DNA of 64,000 nucleotides, from contig NHZP01000006.1 of the NCBI GenBank assembly GCA_003313425.1, positions 1,736,001 to 1,800,000 of the forward strand, in the 5' to 3' direction. Shown one piece after another: positions 36,485-46,330 of the stretch (within the stretch, counting starts at the first letter, position 1; each line of letters begins with the position of its first letter). This DNA comes from Pseudopyrenochaeta lycopersici. Its lineage: Eukaryota > Ascomycota > Dothideomycetes > Pleosporales > Pseudopyrenochaetaceae. Below the pieces are notes generated by a model. That model was given only the letters and a program-made list of their open reading frames with translations. It had not been told where the DNA came from and made no database searches. Position numbers and translations under genes: made by a program.

Positions 36485-37835
36485 CAGTGCCCTTCCAAAA
36501 CTTCTCGCCGCGCACGCAACGAGCCACCCTCACCAGCACATGGGCACAAAACTTCAACACCATAAATCTCAGCCAATATATAATATAATTTAATTTTTTT
36601 TAAAGCAGTAGTTGCGCACGGGTTCAGTATTTCGTTTGCTACCCTCGCGCTTTCTTGCATGCATTAATTCGTTGTGGCATGCTCATGATGAGGCGCCGAA
36701 TCAGGCTGGCTGGTATGCGACGCCAGCAACTTTTCAATGCAGCGCAAAAGCTATCCCACTCCTCTATAGCTTAACTATAATTATTATACTAAGGATAGGA
36801 TCTATATATAAGCTTTTTAAGATACTACTAGAGGTGCTTAATTAGGTTGAGATTAGGTGAGTAGGGTGGCCAGTCAACTGTACTGATGTGGTGCTTAGCT
36901 AGAAATCTCCTTGTGGCTGCAGCTGTATGTACGCGCGCGTTGTCCTGCATAAAAAGCTGTGAACAACGCTATAATTGTAAGAGGCCTTTCTTTAAAGCCT
37001 TAATGTAACTTTTAGCGGAGTATCTATAGTTTAGAGCTTTAGGATCGCGCTCTATTATAACTAGAGGGCTCCTCTGTGCACGCCTACGTTCATCCAGCTA
37101 TATTAAACCCCACACTATCTATGCTACCTTCTTACTACAGCTATAGGTTTAAAGTATTATTATCTTCTATTTCTCTTGTAAATTGCGAAATACCTACTCT
37201 TATGTTTGCCCTAAGCCCTTCTAAAAGGAGCACTTATCTAAGAAGCGCATAGTGCGTTAATGCTATAGGAAACAAGAGTACTCTCTACAGAACTTAAGCC
37301 GCTGTAACGCACGCGATTTGTTAAGCTTTAGACGCTTTTTATAAGGAGATTTAGTAAGGCCTTGTCCTTTAAGATACCGCCGCAATGTGGAATAGCTAGG
37401 TGGCTTCAAAGTAGTACTATCTAGATTTATAACTACTGCCTCTTCAGCTAGCTCTTTGTACGTAATTTTTAGCTGTGCGCGTGCTTTGCGATAGATAATC
37501 TTCTTCTAATAAAGCAATAGTATAGGTGGTCTACTGCTGCGAGGTTTATCTGTTGTTTTGCTAGTTTGTTAATATCTTTTCCTAATGTTGCGTATACCGC
37601 GTTCACGGCGGCTAAACGCGTTAGCAACTTCAGCGACTGTAGCACTACTATGCAGCATGCTAATAATTTAATTCTGCTGCTGGACTGTTAAATTAGGACG
37701 TCTGCGCGTATTTTGGTCTATTTCTTAAAGAATTTGGCGTTGTGGTGGCATAATTATAATACTGCAAAGTTGAGGTGGTGTTGTTGTGATGGTGCGCGTC
37801 GCACTAGCGCGGCGAGAACTTTTGGAAGGGCACTG
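36485..37835 (-). mobile_element. Tc1-A transposon nested in hAT-2b
   Basis: 1,351 bp with inverted repeats CAGTGCCCTTCCAAAACTTC (left) and its near-complement at the right, each flanked by TA (36,483-36,484; 37,836-37,837). Standard size for Tc1/mariner with one gene. Confidence 0.95.
36590..37751 (-). pseudogene. Tc1-A transposase, RIP-stopped and frameshifted
   Basis: ATG at 37,751 (MPPQRQIL). The paired HTH region includes LTVQQQN and ATVAEVANAFSRRERGIRNI, then the linker DKPRSSRPPIL. The catalytic part includes TMRFLDKCSF (family: RFSDE; catalytic Asp retained, following Glu now Lys) and LFMQDNARVHTAAATRRFLA (second Asp retained), then VDWPPYSPNLNLIKH, where the expected DLNPIE has lost both acidic residues (Asn and Lys). 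Stops are TAG/TAA and the total length is not a multiple of three, so at least one frameshift is present near the middle. Confidence 0.9.
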
Positions 37836-37966
37836 TAGTAGAGGCAACATACTATACTAATGCCTTAAAATAGATGGATTTAGATATCCATTCTGCATCT
37901 AGATATCTAAGATTTAGATAGCTTTTCTAAACACATCTAATTCAGATCTATCTATTCCTTACACTA

Positions 37967-39677
37967 GATATAACTATTTTAACTAGATAGAGAAAGAGGC
38001 CTACTAAGGCTACAGGAGAATGTAATAGCTAGCGCTTAGGCTAAACTTTTTAGGAACGATGATGTGCTACATATTATCGCAACACTATGCTGTGTGTAGT
38101 TCGCTGTCTCACAAGAATAAGTGCTAAAGCGATTAAAGTAAGAGTACGAGATTCTTAAGCTACACAGTACACTACTTAACGACTTTACCTCTAGAAGAGT
38201 GTTTAAATACCTTTAGTATATAATTTTCGGGAAGGGTCCTGTATAGTAAGTATATGCGGATTAGCGACTGTAGACAGTACTAAGCATAATTTCAGCTGCC
38301 CCGACATGGAGAAATGCTACCAGGATCAATATGGAACGGGAAGGAGGAAGCCATCGAGTTCTGCAAGCATGCTTGAGTTGTCAGCTCAGTCTCAAGGGTG
38401 AGGTGTGGTACTTAGCTGAGATGGCAATACCTTTATGGGTGGAGGGTTGATGTTGTACGGCAGTCACCATCCTGTGAGTCCCTAGCGCTCAGTTTCGTGT
38501 TTTGGTGGGGCACGGACTCGCGGTGCGGGCTTTTTTGTCACCCGCGTGAGTGGTAAGGATCGTGCTTCAGCAGTTCGGGCCGACGCCACACTCTCGCATC
38601 GGCCTCTCTCAGCCACATACTTGGGCCACAGGCCCTGTTCTGCCCAAGCTCGAGCAGAAATAGGGCGGCCATCATGTACTAGTACGATAATGTTCGGGTG
38701 ATTGCAAAGATCCGTCTAGTTCCCAAGCCTGGTGGAAGATGTGTCTCTCTGAAGGTGCGGGAAGAGTGCAGAGTTCTCAGCCGGGAGGAGTGCGAGCTTT
38801 CTCGGTGGACATGCTACAACTGTCCAGGCTCGCTGGGGTGGGTGCAACAATTTCTACTCACCAAGGATACGCAGCCAAATTGTGTGGCCAATAACTCAAG
38901 ATCTAACCAATTAAAAACGACACTCGGTTAACCGCCTCATTTATTCCGAGTGGCTTAGTGCTGAGCTGGTGCTGAACTGTGCGAATCGGCGAATCCTCGG
39001 ACTATGCCGGCTAGCATGACCAGACACGCCTTCCACTCAACACCACCGATTCTATGGACGACGTGCATTGTTCTACTGCGGCGCAGTTCAACTTCAGTCG
39101 TGCTCGACAGCGCCAAGAAAAGTCAAGGGAATGTACTATGGCGGTTTTCACGAGATCTGCGGAGACGAGGCAGAGGTAGCCGCTACGTCACCAAACATTA
39201 CTAGAATTGGCAAGCGCAGCCCACAGCCGGTTCATCTTAACTGCATGTCCATTCACATCTGCGGGTGATGTCGACAGTTCAGGAAAATAACTTCTATCCC
39301 GCATGCCGCGCTATTAATGGACTCGCTGAAGATGAACTGGCATATAAGCTACGACTATACGGCCCCCAAGAGTATGCATAACTCGAAGTCATTGGTCGAG
39401 AGGGGAGAAGTCAAAAGAATGCACTATGGCGGCTTGCACGAGGCTTGCAGAAGGAAGTTACATCAAATCATTGCGGAGTAGTTGGTCCGTACAGTCTAAG
39501 AATCCACGGTGAAGTTCTCTCAAGCGCACCAACACACGGTATAGGGGCAGACAGGTTAGACTTTTTCGCAAGATCTCTCGCTCCAAACGTTCAGCTTGAG
39601 GGAAACCGGTTCGTTTGAGATAATCGATATACATTCTCGAGAATGTAATAGCGCAGAAACGGCCCATGTAGTGCAGC
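37967..39677. other. Unassigned sequence with a short imperfect repeat
   Basis: No gene recognised. A frame at 38,698-38,931 is open but unknown. Two imperfectly matching segments near 39,117-39,150 and 39,407-39,440 share a GAATG-ACTATGGCGG-TT-CACGAG core, suggesting an old local duplication. The first 200 bases after hAT-2b are AT-rich and RIP-like, unlike what follows. Confidence 0.35.
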
Positions 39678-39817
39678 TACAGTACTAGGACAAAAGTTCG
39701 GTTCACCGACAACCGAATACGAGGTCCGAACATCAACACCTCTCTCTACCCTATCTATTGATAAACCCCCAAAAGTCGTAATAACGTAAAAAGAGGCGTC
39801 AATTTATTGCAAAAAGC

Positions 39818-41398
39818 TCAATATTTTGTTTGATAACCATGCGCATGCCTCAGAGCAGCAAGGCGTTGCGGCATAGATAGAATAGGCGTCTTCACGTACA
39901 GTCACATGAATAAAGTTTCTTCCGCCAAGTTTTTTCCCCACCAGACTACACCAAAAAGTTATTAATTATAAGATAACCCTAACTTCTTAGATTTTCAATA
40001 AATTATATTAAAATTAAAAAGCAACATAGATAATATCTTATTATTTTATTTAAAATTATAAATATTAGAATATATACTTATAAGCGTAGTATATATAGTT
40101 ATTTATAAAAAAAGGTAGAAAAAAAGTAGAAAAAGTCGCTTTTTACATACAAATTTAAGGAAAATTAATTTTTCTTATCTTTAAAGATATATTATATAAT
40201 TAAAGAATTTTATTTTTATTTTTACTCTTAACTAAACTAAAGTTTTAGTAAAGTTTTATTAATATTATTACTTTTAAAAGGATTAAATATGTAGATAGCG
40301 AGTAATTTTAGTATAAAAAGTGGTTGTTTTGGTGTAAAATCGCTTAGCGGAAGAAACTTTTTTCATGTGACTGTACGAATCAGGGATCTTCTGCCATGCT
40401 TCCTTCAATGCTTCGCAAAATCGCTCCCAGTCCTCTGCAGACTCGCCAGTCGTGGCCAGCTCTGGGTGAAGCTTATTTACCTTCCTTTTTAGTACCCACT
40501 ACATGTGCTCGATAGGGTTGAGGTCTGGTAAGTAGGGTGGGAAGTTGACAACGTTCATACAGTGCCTCCGTAACCACTCGCCAGTTGCTCGTGCAGTGTG
40601 TATGCGTGCATTATCCTGTTGGAAGAGGTCGCCCCTCCGATAATCGTGGAGGAGACCTTCTAGCGCCTGGGTATAGCTCTAAGCTAAGTAGCTATTATGG
40701 GGGGCGTTAGGGTCCCTCTCTATAATCACTAGCGGACTCTTCTGAGCCCTCCCCCTTCTATCAATCCAGATTAACGCCCACACCATCTGCGCAGGAGGAC
40801 GCGACGTATCATGCTCCTCTATCATCTCATGCCTCCATTTCTTATTAGGATAGCGGAAGCACTATTCCTGGTTAGAACCAGAGCCTTTCTAAATAGAGCA
40901 CTCATCAGAGAAGCGCATGGTCCTCCTCTTCTAGTCAAAATGCCGCCACTTCCTCTCCCACGCTCTTCTTCTTCCTGCCGTATATCGAGTGATCTTAGGT
41001 CTACGCTTGCATCTGAACTTCTTTAGGTTATACCTCTTAAGCACTCTGTACGCAGTTTTAGCAGATATTTAATTAGTGAGGGCAGCTTCTTTAAGGAGCT
41101 GCCTATACTCTATTTTAGGATATTTTCAAGCTATTTAAAACAGTACTTGCTCGTCACGTTGCAATAGTATCTTAGGGCGCCTAGATTGAGGTAGGTCTTT
41201 TGTAGTGTGGTGGACCTGCTATCGTCGCAAGGTGTTGCGTACACATTTGGGTGTGACGTGAAATTCTTCTGCCAACTCCTTCGCGCCACACCCTGCTTCC
41301 GACTTCGCGATAATTCTTATGCGTTCATTCGGGGTTAATCGGGTGGTTGTTCTTGTATTACCACTTATTTCCTGGCCAAATTGACGGCGTTGTGGCAT
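39818..41398 (-). pseudogene. Tc1-B transposase, nearly full length, interrupted by MITE
   Basis: ATG at 41,398 (MPQRRQFGQEI), stop at 39,818-39,820. Removing the MITE and one TA gives 1,104 nt: 368 codons in one frame. N-terminal HTH: LTPNERIRIIAKSEAG and AKELAEEFHVTPKCVRN. Catalytic motifs: TMRFSDECSI, LFQQDNARIHTARATGEWL, VVNFPPYLPDLNPIEHM (all acidic residues intact). The C-terminus is ILSMPQRLAALRHAHGYQTKY. About six to eight TAG/TAA stops fall at expected Gln/Trp. Least damaged Tc1 in the window; the MITE inserted in the codons after KIPDS. Confidence 0.92.
39899..40373. mobile_element. 475-bp AT-rich MITE nested in Tc1-B
   Basis: Inverted repeats CAGTCACATGAATAAAGTTTC (left) and the complement of CAGTCACATGAAAAAAGTTTC (right), flanked by TA (39,897-39,898; 40,374-40,375). 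Inner sequence is very AT-rich with no coding capacity. It is a non-autonomous Tc1/mariner-type element. Its ends share only CAGT and an AAAGTTT-like core with Tc1-B, so it probably used another transposase. Confidence 0.92.
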
Positions 41399-41483
41399 TT
41401 TGGTAGTGGTTTGAAAATTTGGTGTTGATAAGGGACGCTTTGATGCGTCGCTTCGCGAACCGAACTTTTGTCCCGCGACTGTA

Positions 41484-42760
41484 CTAGTAATTACGCTGAA
41501 GTGCTCAACAGTAGTAGCGATGCGTTCTAAGGCTTTTCTTTTCCTGATTCGATCAGATTAAGGGTTACTTAAAGCGCAGTGTCACCACTATAACCCTATA
41601 CTCTATATATACATACTTAGCCCAGGAAATCTCGCTTGGGTATCTGGTTACTTTGTACCCGGGGCCAAACTAACCCCATCGATATGAGTGCTAATTCACT
41701 GGCAGTCAATGCAGTCACAACCACCCACAGCCGGTCCAACGACATGGAACCATTCCGCCGGAGATATCCAGCAGCAGAACGGAGTAAGAACCAGGAATAA
41801 TGTGATTGCAAGAACTCTTGTTAGCGCTTCTTTGCATGATCGAAGCGCTTTGCCGATGGAGCGTTTCCAATGGTGGTAATTCGTGGAGCCAGACTTAATT
41901 TTTTGGCGGATTTTTCGTGTGAGATGGAGGAGCGAGGAATGGTGGTGGTGACGCTCGCGGCAAAATCGGGGGGGCTTATTTGCAGCGTTTGGCGGTGCAG
42001 GAGGGGAACCACTTCGCTTCTTAGTCCCCTTTTCCTGGAGGAGGCCCGTAGATGCATTGTTGGAAGGCGGAAAACATGAGGGTGAGCAACTTGGTGTATC
42101 GTTGCATTCCGTATAAGGTGGAAGAGTGGAGGTGATGGTTGACGATTGGGACGAACGGAGCGACTTTTCGCCCATTTTAGGAGATGGGAATACGCCCTTT
42201 TGACAGCTACTTTCCAGACTCTGGCTCAGTGAAAGAATGGGAGCTACTGAACCATAGCAGTTACAGGACATTCAAGAAGTGCATGCGGGGTTGACGATAC
42301 GAGATAAGATCATGTGACCGTCAGCGGTACGCGTCATCTCGTGTTCAGTGGTGGAACGGTTAGAAACGGGCTAACATAATGTTGATTTCCTGCCTTGGCA
42401 AGGGCTCCAAAACTGGATTCTCCTCGCTGGTCAGGCCCAAAATCGCCGGGGTAGGGTTAGAGAATTAAGGGAAAAAGATAAGGAGGAAGCCTACATAGCA
42501 ATAGGAGGGCAAGCATTTTATAGATGTTAAAAGTGGCGGGTTAATAGGGCGAGGAGCAATACCTACACGCTTGACGCGTAGTCTAGAGTATCCACCCAAA
42601 TTTAGAGGTTGAGTGAACATATATCAGGTTGGATTCTCTATGGCACTATTACTGAGAGCTGAACGTAGAGACTAGTATCGCTAAATGAATACTAACTTCT
42701 GCCAGACGGTAACTTCTGCTGCCTCCCCGTCCAGGATACCGTCCACATAAGCTTCGCTAA
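41484..42760. other. Unassigned region with one longer open frame
   Basis: Ordinary composition. A minus-strand frame (41,696-42,271) is discussed separately. No terminal repeats or RNA genes seen. The right end should hold the upstream part of the LINE at 42,764, but no CCHC finger is recognisable. Confidence 0.35.
41696..42271 (-). CDS. Hypothetical protein, 191 residues, possible membrane segment
   Basis: This is among the longest uninterrupted frames in the window. The product would be Ser/Pro-rich with a basic middle and a hydrophobic run (RVLAITLFLVLTPFCCWIS) near residue 155, consistent with one membrane helix near the C-terminus. No family is recognised, no intron or neighbouring gene supports it, and two overlapping frames are also open here, so it may be chance. 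No RIP stops are seen, in contrast with everything around it. Confidence 0.25.
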   Translation of the reverse strand: MSCNCYGSVAPILSLSQSLESSCQKGVFPSPKMGEKSLRSSQSSTITSTLPPYTECNDTPSCSPSCFPPSNNASTGLLQEKGTKKRSGSPPAPPNAANKPPRFCRERHHHHSSLLHLTRKIRQKIKSGSTNYHHWKRSIGKALRSCKEALTRVLAITLFLVLTPFCCWISPAEWFHVVGPAVGGCDCIDCQ

Positions 42761-42782
42761 CGATTGCGTATTTTCCATCAAC

Positions 42783-43103
42783 GTGACGTCGACAAATGTA
42801 AGGAACCTGAGCCCCCCCGAACAAGTGCAACGATATCACGTCGTTTGGCATACCACATCGACACAGGTCATCCAGCTCACCAGGAACCGATCGCAGCCCG
42901 GACGACGACAGAAGCGAACCAATACCGGAACGACAATCAACCCAACGGACCAGGAAAACATGCCGCCATCAGGAGCTGGCAGCCAGCGACCGCAGAGGAC
43001 CATCATGCCGAGCCGTAGAGCGCTAGAGACAATTGGAGCCAACACACAACTTCCACAAAGCAGCACTCAGAATATGGAACTCGATTCTACGACTGAAGCA
43101 TGA
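42783..43103 (+). pseudogene. LINE ORF1, C-terminal part
   Basis: An open frame ending at TGA 43,101-43,103, with the ATGA overlap to ORF2 (ATG at 43,100) that is common in non-LTR elements and suggests translational coupling. Composition is Gln/Thr/Arg-rich (GSQRPQRTIMPSRRALETIG). The zinc-knuckle region that ORF1 proteins usually carry is not visible, so the N-terminal part is missing or diverged. The identification rests mainly on position upstream of ORF2. Confidence 0.5.
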
Positions 43104-43605
43104 ATCAGCACACTACATTAAGCATACTACAGTATAACGTGCGCAAATCGAGAGATACAGTGATGGCAACTCTGCTTCGGGATCCTAAAGTCCACGAGTA
43201 CGACATTCTAGCCATCCAGGAGCCGTGGAGGAACCCGTTCATGGCGACAACTCACTATCCGGCGAAGGACGTTTTCCACCTCTGTTACCCAGCAGCAGCC
43301 GAAGAAGGCCCAGCCAGAGTCTGCTTCTTCATAAACAAGAGAATAGACCACAAGCAGTGGCGATTCAAGGAACACACGAAAGACTTCTGTTCTCTCATTA
43401 TTGAGCCAAGCGAAGCACGACAGGAGCAGCAATGACTGACTATACACAATATATACAACCCTACAAGGAACAGTACTAACGCCGGATCTACGTTGACGGA
43501 TATTCGTACAGTCCTTAACGAGCACAAGGACAACGAGCAGATACTTCTTGGCGACTTTAACCTGCATCATCCCCTGTGGGGAGGGTCGAACGTCTCGTGC
43601 AGGTG
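43100..43605 (+). pseudogene. LINE ORF2, endonuclease domain fragment
   Basis: Starts MNQHTTLSILQYNVRKSRDT. An exonuclease-endonuclease-phosphatase fold is evident from QYNVRKS, the EYDILAIQEPWRNPF block containing the catalytic Glu, and LLGDFNLHHPLWGG with the metal-binding Asp/Asn/His. One TGA stop interrupts it at 43,435, before LTIHNIYNPTR. The fragment ends soon after GDFNLHH; the RT domain is absent. This enzyme would nick target DNA for target-primed reverse transcription. Confidence 0.9.
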
Positions 43606-44600
43606 TTGTAACCATATATAAGATTTTTGAGGTGAGGTAGCTGTGCAGCTATGCCGAAACCGCTCGCTACCATGAGAACTGTCTCGTATTTTCCTACCGA
43701 TGCGCTAATTCCATGTAAGTTAGAGGTCTGACTTGGAAGTTAGCCTAGAGGGTGGCCACGCTGAGCAGAGTTTCATGTAGCGTCACTGGGCGCTAAATGT
43801 TAGTCACTGTGGCTTCACCCAGCGATGGCTTCTTGGAGGCGAAGACTCGCCATGGTAGACTAGGCATCACCGCATTAGCAATCACGCTGCGGGTGGCTAG
43901 CTCCCTTTGAGAAACTACCTGCGTGAGCTGTGCCTAGGAATGCATCGACGAAGTGGAAAACTATCAGATGGTCAGACCTCACTAAGCTAGTAATGACGCT
44001 GGCTGGGGTGCCAAGGCTTGCGACCCCTGGAGCTGGTAAGCGTTGGGAACCGCGCTAGAGATCACGCTGGTAGCGATGGTGCATGGGCTTCGGTGAGTGT
44101 TTCGATGAACCAAGGCAGCGCGGTTGCGCAATAATGCTGTGGCATTCATGCTACCCTGAAGCTGCGGGTCACGTATAGGAAGTGCAGTTGCCTTGGCTGC
44201 GCTAAGCGCAGCAGTACTGACGTTGGAGAGTGGTGGTTCAGCACTGTCAATCTCTACCAGCAAATAAAACCATTTACGACATGTGCTGCGCTGCACATGA
44301 CCCTGCCAGCGTGATTTGTGACGCGCCAGAGAAACCAATGGGCTCTCAACGTTTGAAAGGTATAAAGTATATCTAGTTGATGTAGCTTTTCCCTTTCGTC
44401 TTCTGCCATCGCTATCATCTTTTCCAATGGCCGATCCATCTCCGCCAGCTCCACCTACATATCCTGGGCAGGTTCCAGCGCCGGAATGCCTATGGAGGAT
44501 TAGGAATGCTAGACACCAATATGAATTTACAACAAGGGCCAGCCTAGCGTGTGGGACTTCCGTGACATCTGGAGTGCGTCAAGGAAACATATTTCGGAGA
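43606..44600. other. Unassigned region
   Basis: Minus-strand frames at 44,254-44,454 and 43,982-44,338 overlap in different phases and could be one frameshifted gene (SRWQGHVQRSTCRKWFYLL is protein-like), but no family is recognised. CGCTAGAGATCACGCTGGTAGCGA near 44,053 is closely matched near 32,218, suggesting a dispersed low-copy repeat. Confidence 0.3.
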
Positions 44601-44602
44601 TA

Positions 44603-44991
44603 ACGTACTTCACAAGCGAGTTAGTCACACAAGCGAATTAGTCAAGTGTGCCAAGACACCCACCAAAACATTTCATCCCTCTACCTCATCACCACCATGC
44701 CTGTAAATCCGAAGATTTAGGACAATACGCGAGAAGGAAGAATTAACTATGCAATAAAAGCGTTATAAAGGAACAAAATCTTAAGTATTAGGAGAGCAGC
44801 GAGTATATATTGCGTAAACTATAAAACACTTAGACGCCGCCTCTAAGGCCGCCCTGCACACACTAAAACTGTTACAAATAACAGAAACCTTAATAATAAT
44901 AAAGAACAGACATTAACTAAGTAGATATTAGACCTTGCTACCTGCAGATACCTACCTCGCAAGCGTATAGTTAAAGATACCGCAAACTTAC
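44603..44991 (+). mobile_element. pogo-B transposon, 5' part, cut by gypsy-2
   Basis: Starts next to TA (44,601-44,602) with ACGTACTTCACAAGCGAG, matching the pogo-A terminus. Homology to pogo-A ends at 44,991 where gypsy-2 begins; CTTAC (44,987-44,991) would be the target duplication. The remainder of pogo-B is not in the window and should lie beyond its right end. Confidence 0.85.
44697..44991 (+). pseudogene. pogo-B transposase, N-terminal fragment
   Basis: ATG at 44,697 (MPVNPKI then TAG). About 98 codons covering the psq-type HTH (INYAIKAL, ILSIRRAAS) and the start of the CENP-B-type domain (YLPRKRIVKDTANL). Identical in order to pogo-A with a few transitions; stops lie at former Gln codons. 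It ends at the gypsy-2 LTR. Confidence 0.85.
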
Positions 44992-45003
44992 TGTTAGGGA
45001 CTG

Positions 45004-45400
45004 TGTTAGGATCTGGGATCCTGGACAGGGAGGGAGAGCCTCAAGTACTTACAGCCAGTCAAGAAGCGCCAGTGTCCCACTCTGTCACGCGTCACGTGAC
45101 CGCTCGCTCCGCCAAGGACGAGCGCTCGCAGCGCTCGCAGCGAGCGCGACGAGCGCGTTATGTATATAGATCACCACAATGAACCCTTATGGCTCATTGT
45201 GTTCAACTTAATATTATACTCTACAGTATAGTGATAGCAATACCAATTATTCTTAACCCTTAGTACTCTTTACAGAAGCGCCCTCTTACTGTCTTAGTAT
45301 TAAACTCCCCCCCGTCCATCTAGTCCCTCACTCTATCCCAGAGAACCAACCTTGCAATCTCATTAGCCATCCTCACCGATAGCTTTTAAGATTCTTCACA
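45004..45400 (+). repeat. gypsy-1B 5' LTR
   Basis: 397 bp, TG...CA. It contains TCACGTGAC, a CpG-rich inverted block of GAGCG/CGCTC units (45,118-45,158) and a TATATA (45,163-45,168). It differs from the 3' LTR by transitions, mostly C in the 5' LTR and T in the 3'. Confidence 0.97.
45163..45168 (+). promoter_or_regulatory. Likely TATA box of gypsy-1B
   Basis: TATATA lies in the LTR just after the CpG-rich block. A start 25-35 bp downstream would fall near 45,195-45,200, at the GTGTTCAA that is complementary to the sequence after the LTR (see primer site). Inference from position only. Confidence 0.4.
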
Positions 45401-45412
45401 CTTTGAACACCC
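45401..45412 (+). promoter_or_regulatory. gypsy-1B primer binding site, possibly self-primed
   Basis: CTTTGAACACCC follows the 5' LTR directly. It does not begin with TGG, as a site for a tRNA 3' end would. Eight bases (TTGAACAC) are complementary to GTGTTCAA at 45,199-45,206, near the predicted RNA 5' end, resembling Tf1-type self-priming. Confidence 0.35.
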
Positions 45413-45417
45413 TCAAG

Positions 45418-46330
45418 ATGAGTAACACTAAGATGGAAACCACCCACTATTATACCACTAGGCCAGGCAACGCTGTCGCTAAACCAGACCTCTTCTATAG
45501 AGATCAATTTAAGCTCAAAGACTGGTTACTCCAGTTCGACCTGTTCTTTAAGTTCAATGCGACTACCATAGACGACGACGACTAAGCGGTACTTATAACA
45601 AGCTACATAAGGGGCGAAGCTGCTAAATGGGTGAAGCCTCACCTAGTTAAGTACTTGGCTGAAGGAACTAAACTAGAAAAGCTGATTAAGATGTTCGAAG
45701 ACACGGGAGAATTTAAGACACGCATGCGATAAGCATTTAGGTTGCCAAATAAGACTACTATTGCAGAACGTAAAATCTAGAACATACGACAAACCTAGTC
45801 TGCAGCTAATTATGCCAACGAGTTCCTGGGGTACGCCAGACAAACTAACTAGAATGATAACACCCTAAAAACCATATACAAACAAGGCCTAAAAGTAGAC
45901 GTTTAGACTGAACTAATGCGCTCCAGTATAAGTATAGCAACACTAGACGACTTAATTAATAAAACTATCTAACTAGATATAGAGCTTTACAAGCTTCGTG
46001 AACGACTTAGAAGACAACTACTAGAACAAACAAAAGAAGACAAGAAACCCCAGAAGGATTATCGCAACAGACTAAATAACAGTCGCCTACGATACCAGTA
46101 CCAGCCACGAGGAGTGCCCGGACAGTACATGTTAGGAGGCCCCGAGGCAATGCATCTAGATAATCTTAATAAGGAGAAGTTAGGTAAGGGCGGGAAGAAA
46201 AAAGAAATAACCTGCTTTAACTACAACAAGAAAGGCTATATAGCTAAGGACTATAGGAGTAAGAATAAGGTAACCCCCTAGATTAATATGATAGTAGTAA
46301 AGGAAGAAAACAGCAACAACAAAACATAGG
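45418..46330 (+). pseudogene. gypsy-1B gag
   Basis: ATG at 45,418 (MSNTKMETTHYYTTRPGNAV). The capsid-like part includes FYRDQFKLKDWLLQFDLFF, ITSYIRGEAAKWVKPHL and YANEFLGYARQTN. A single CCHC knuckle near 46,213 reads CFNYNKKGYIAKDY: two of the Cys and the His now read Tyr, consistent with RIP of both strands. Stops at 45,583, 45,730 and later are TAA/TAG at former Gln codons, several shared with gypsy-1A. It would form the particle shell and package RNA. Confidence 0.9.

Larger units (their letters stand above)
33770..37966 (-). mobile_element. hAT-2b, second copy of the hAT-2 family, inverted, split by Tc1-A
   Basis: The left end CAGTGTGAGGAATGGATGGAT (33,770) is identical to hAT-2a. The right end is the RIP-altered complement (CTATCTATTCCTTACACTA ending at 37,966). 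The transposase is on the minus strand. A Tc1 element (36,485-37,835) sits in its 5' leader. No target duplication: the left flank is GTCACGAG and the right flank GATATAAC, which transitions cannot reconcile. Confidence 0.9.
39680..41481 (-). mobile_element. Tc1-B transposon carrying a nested MITE
   Basis: Inverted repeats share GGACAAAAGTTCGGTTC: the left end begins CAGTACTA at 39,680, the right end is the complement of CAGTCGCG ending at 41,481. Both are flanked by TA (39,678-39,679; 41,482-41,483). The length is 1,802 bp, of which 477 bp are the MITE and its TA. Otherwise it is a standard one-gene Tc1. Confidence 0.95.
42764..43605 (+). mobile_element. Tad-like LINE fragment (ORF1 end and ORF2 endonuclease)
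   Basis: Contains the end of ORF1 and the start of ORF2, and breaks off inside the endonuclease at about 43,605. Loss of the 3' side is unusual, since LINE copies are normally truncated at the 5' end, so this break is probably a later deletion or rearrangement. The sequence is GC-richer and shows no RIP pattern. Confidence 0.8.

Noticed and set aside
43208..43615. 135-residue minus-strand frame
   Set aside because: Antisense shadow of the LINE endonuclease domain.
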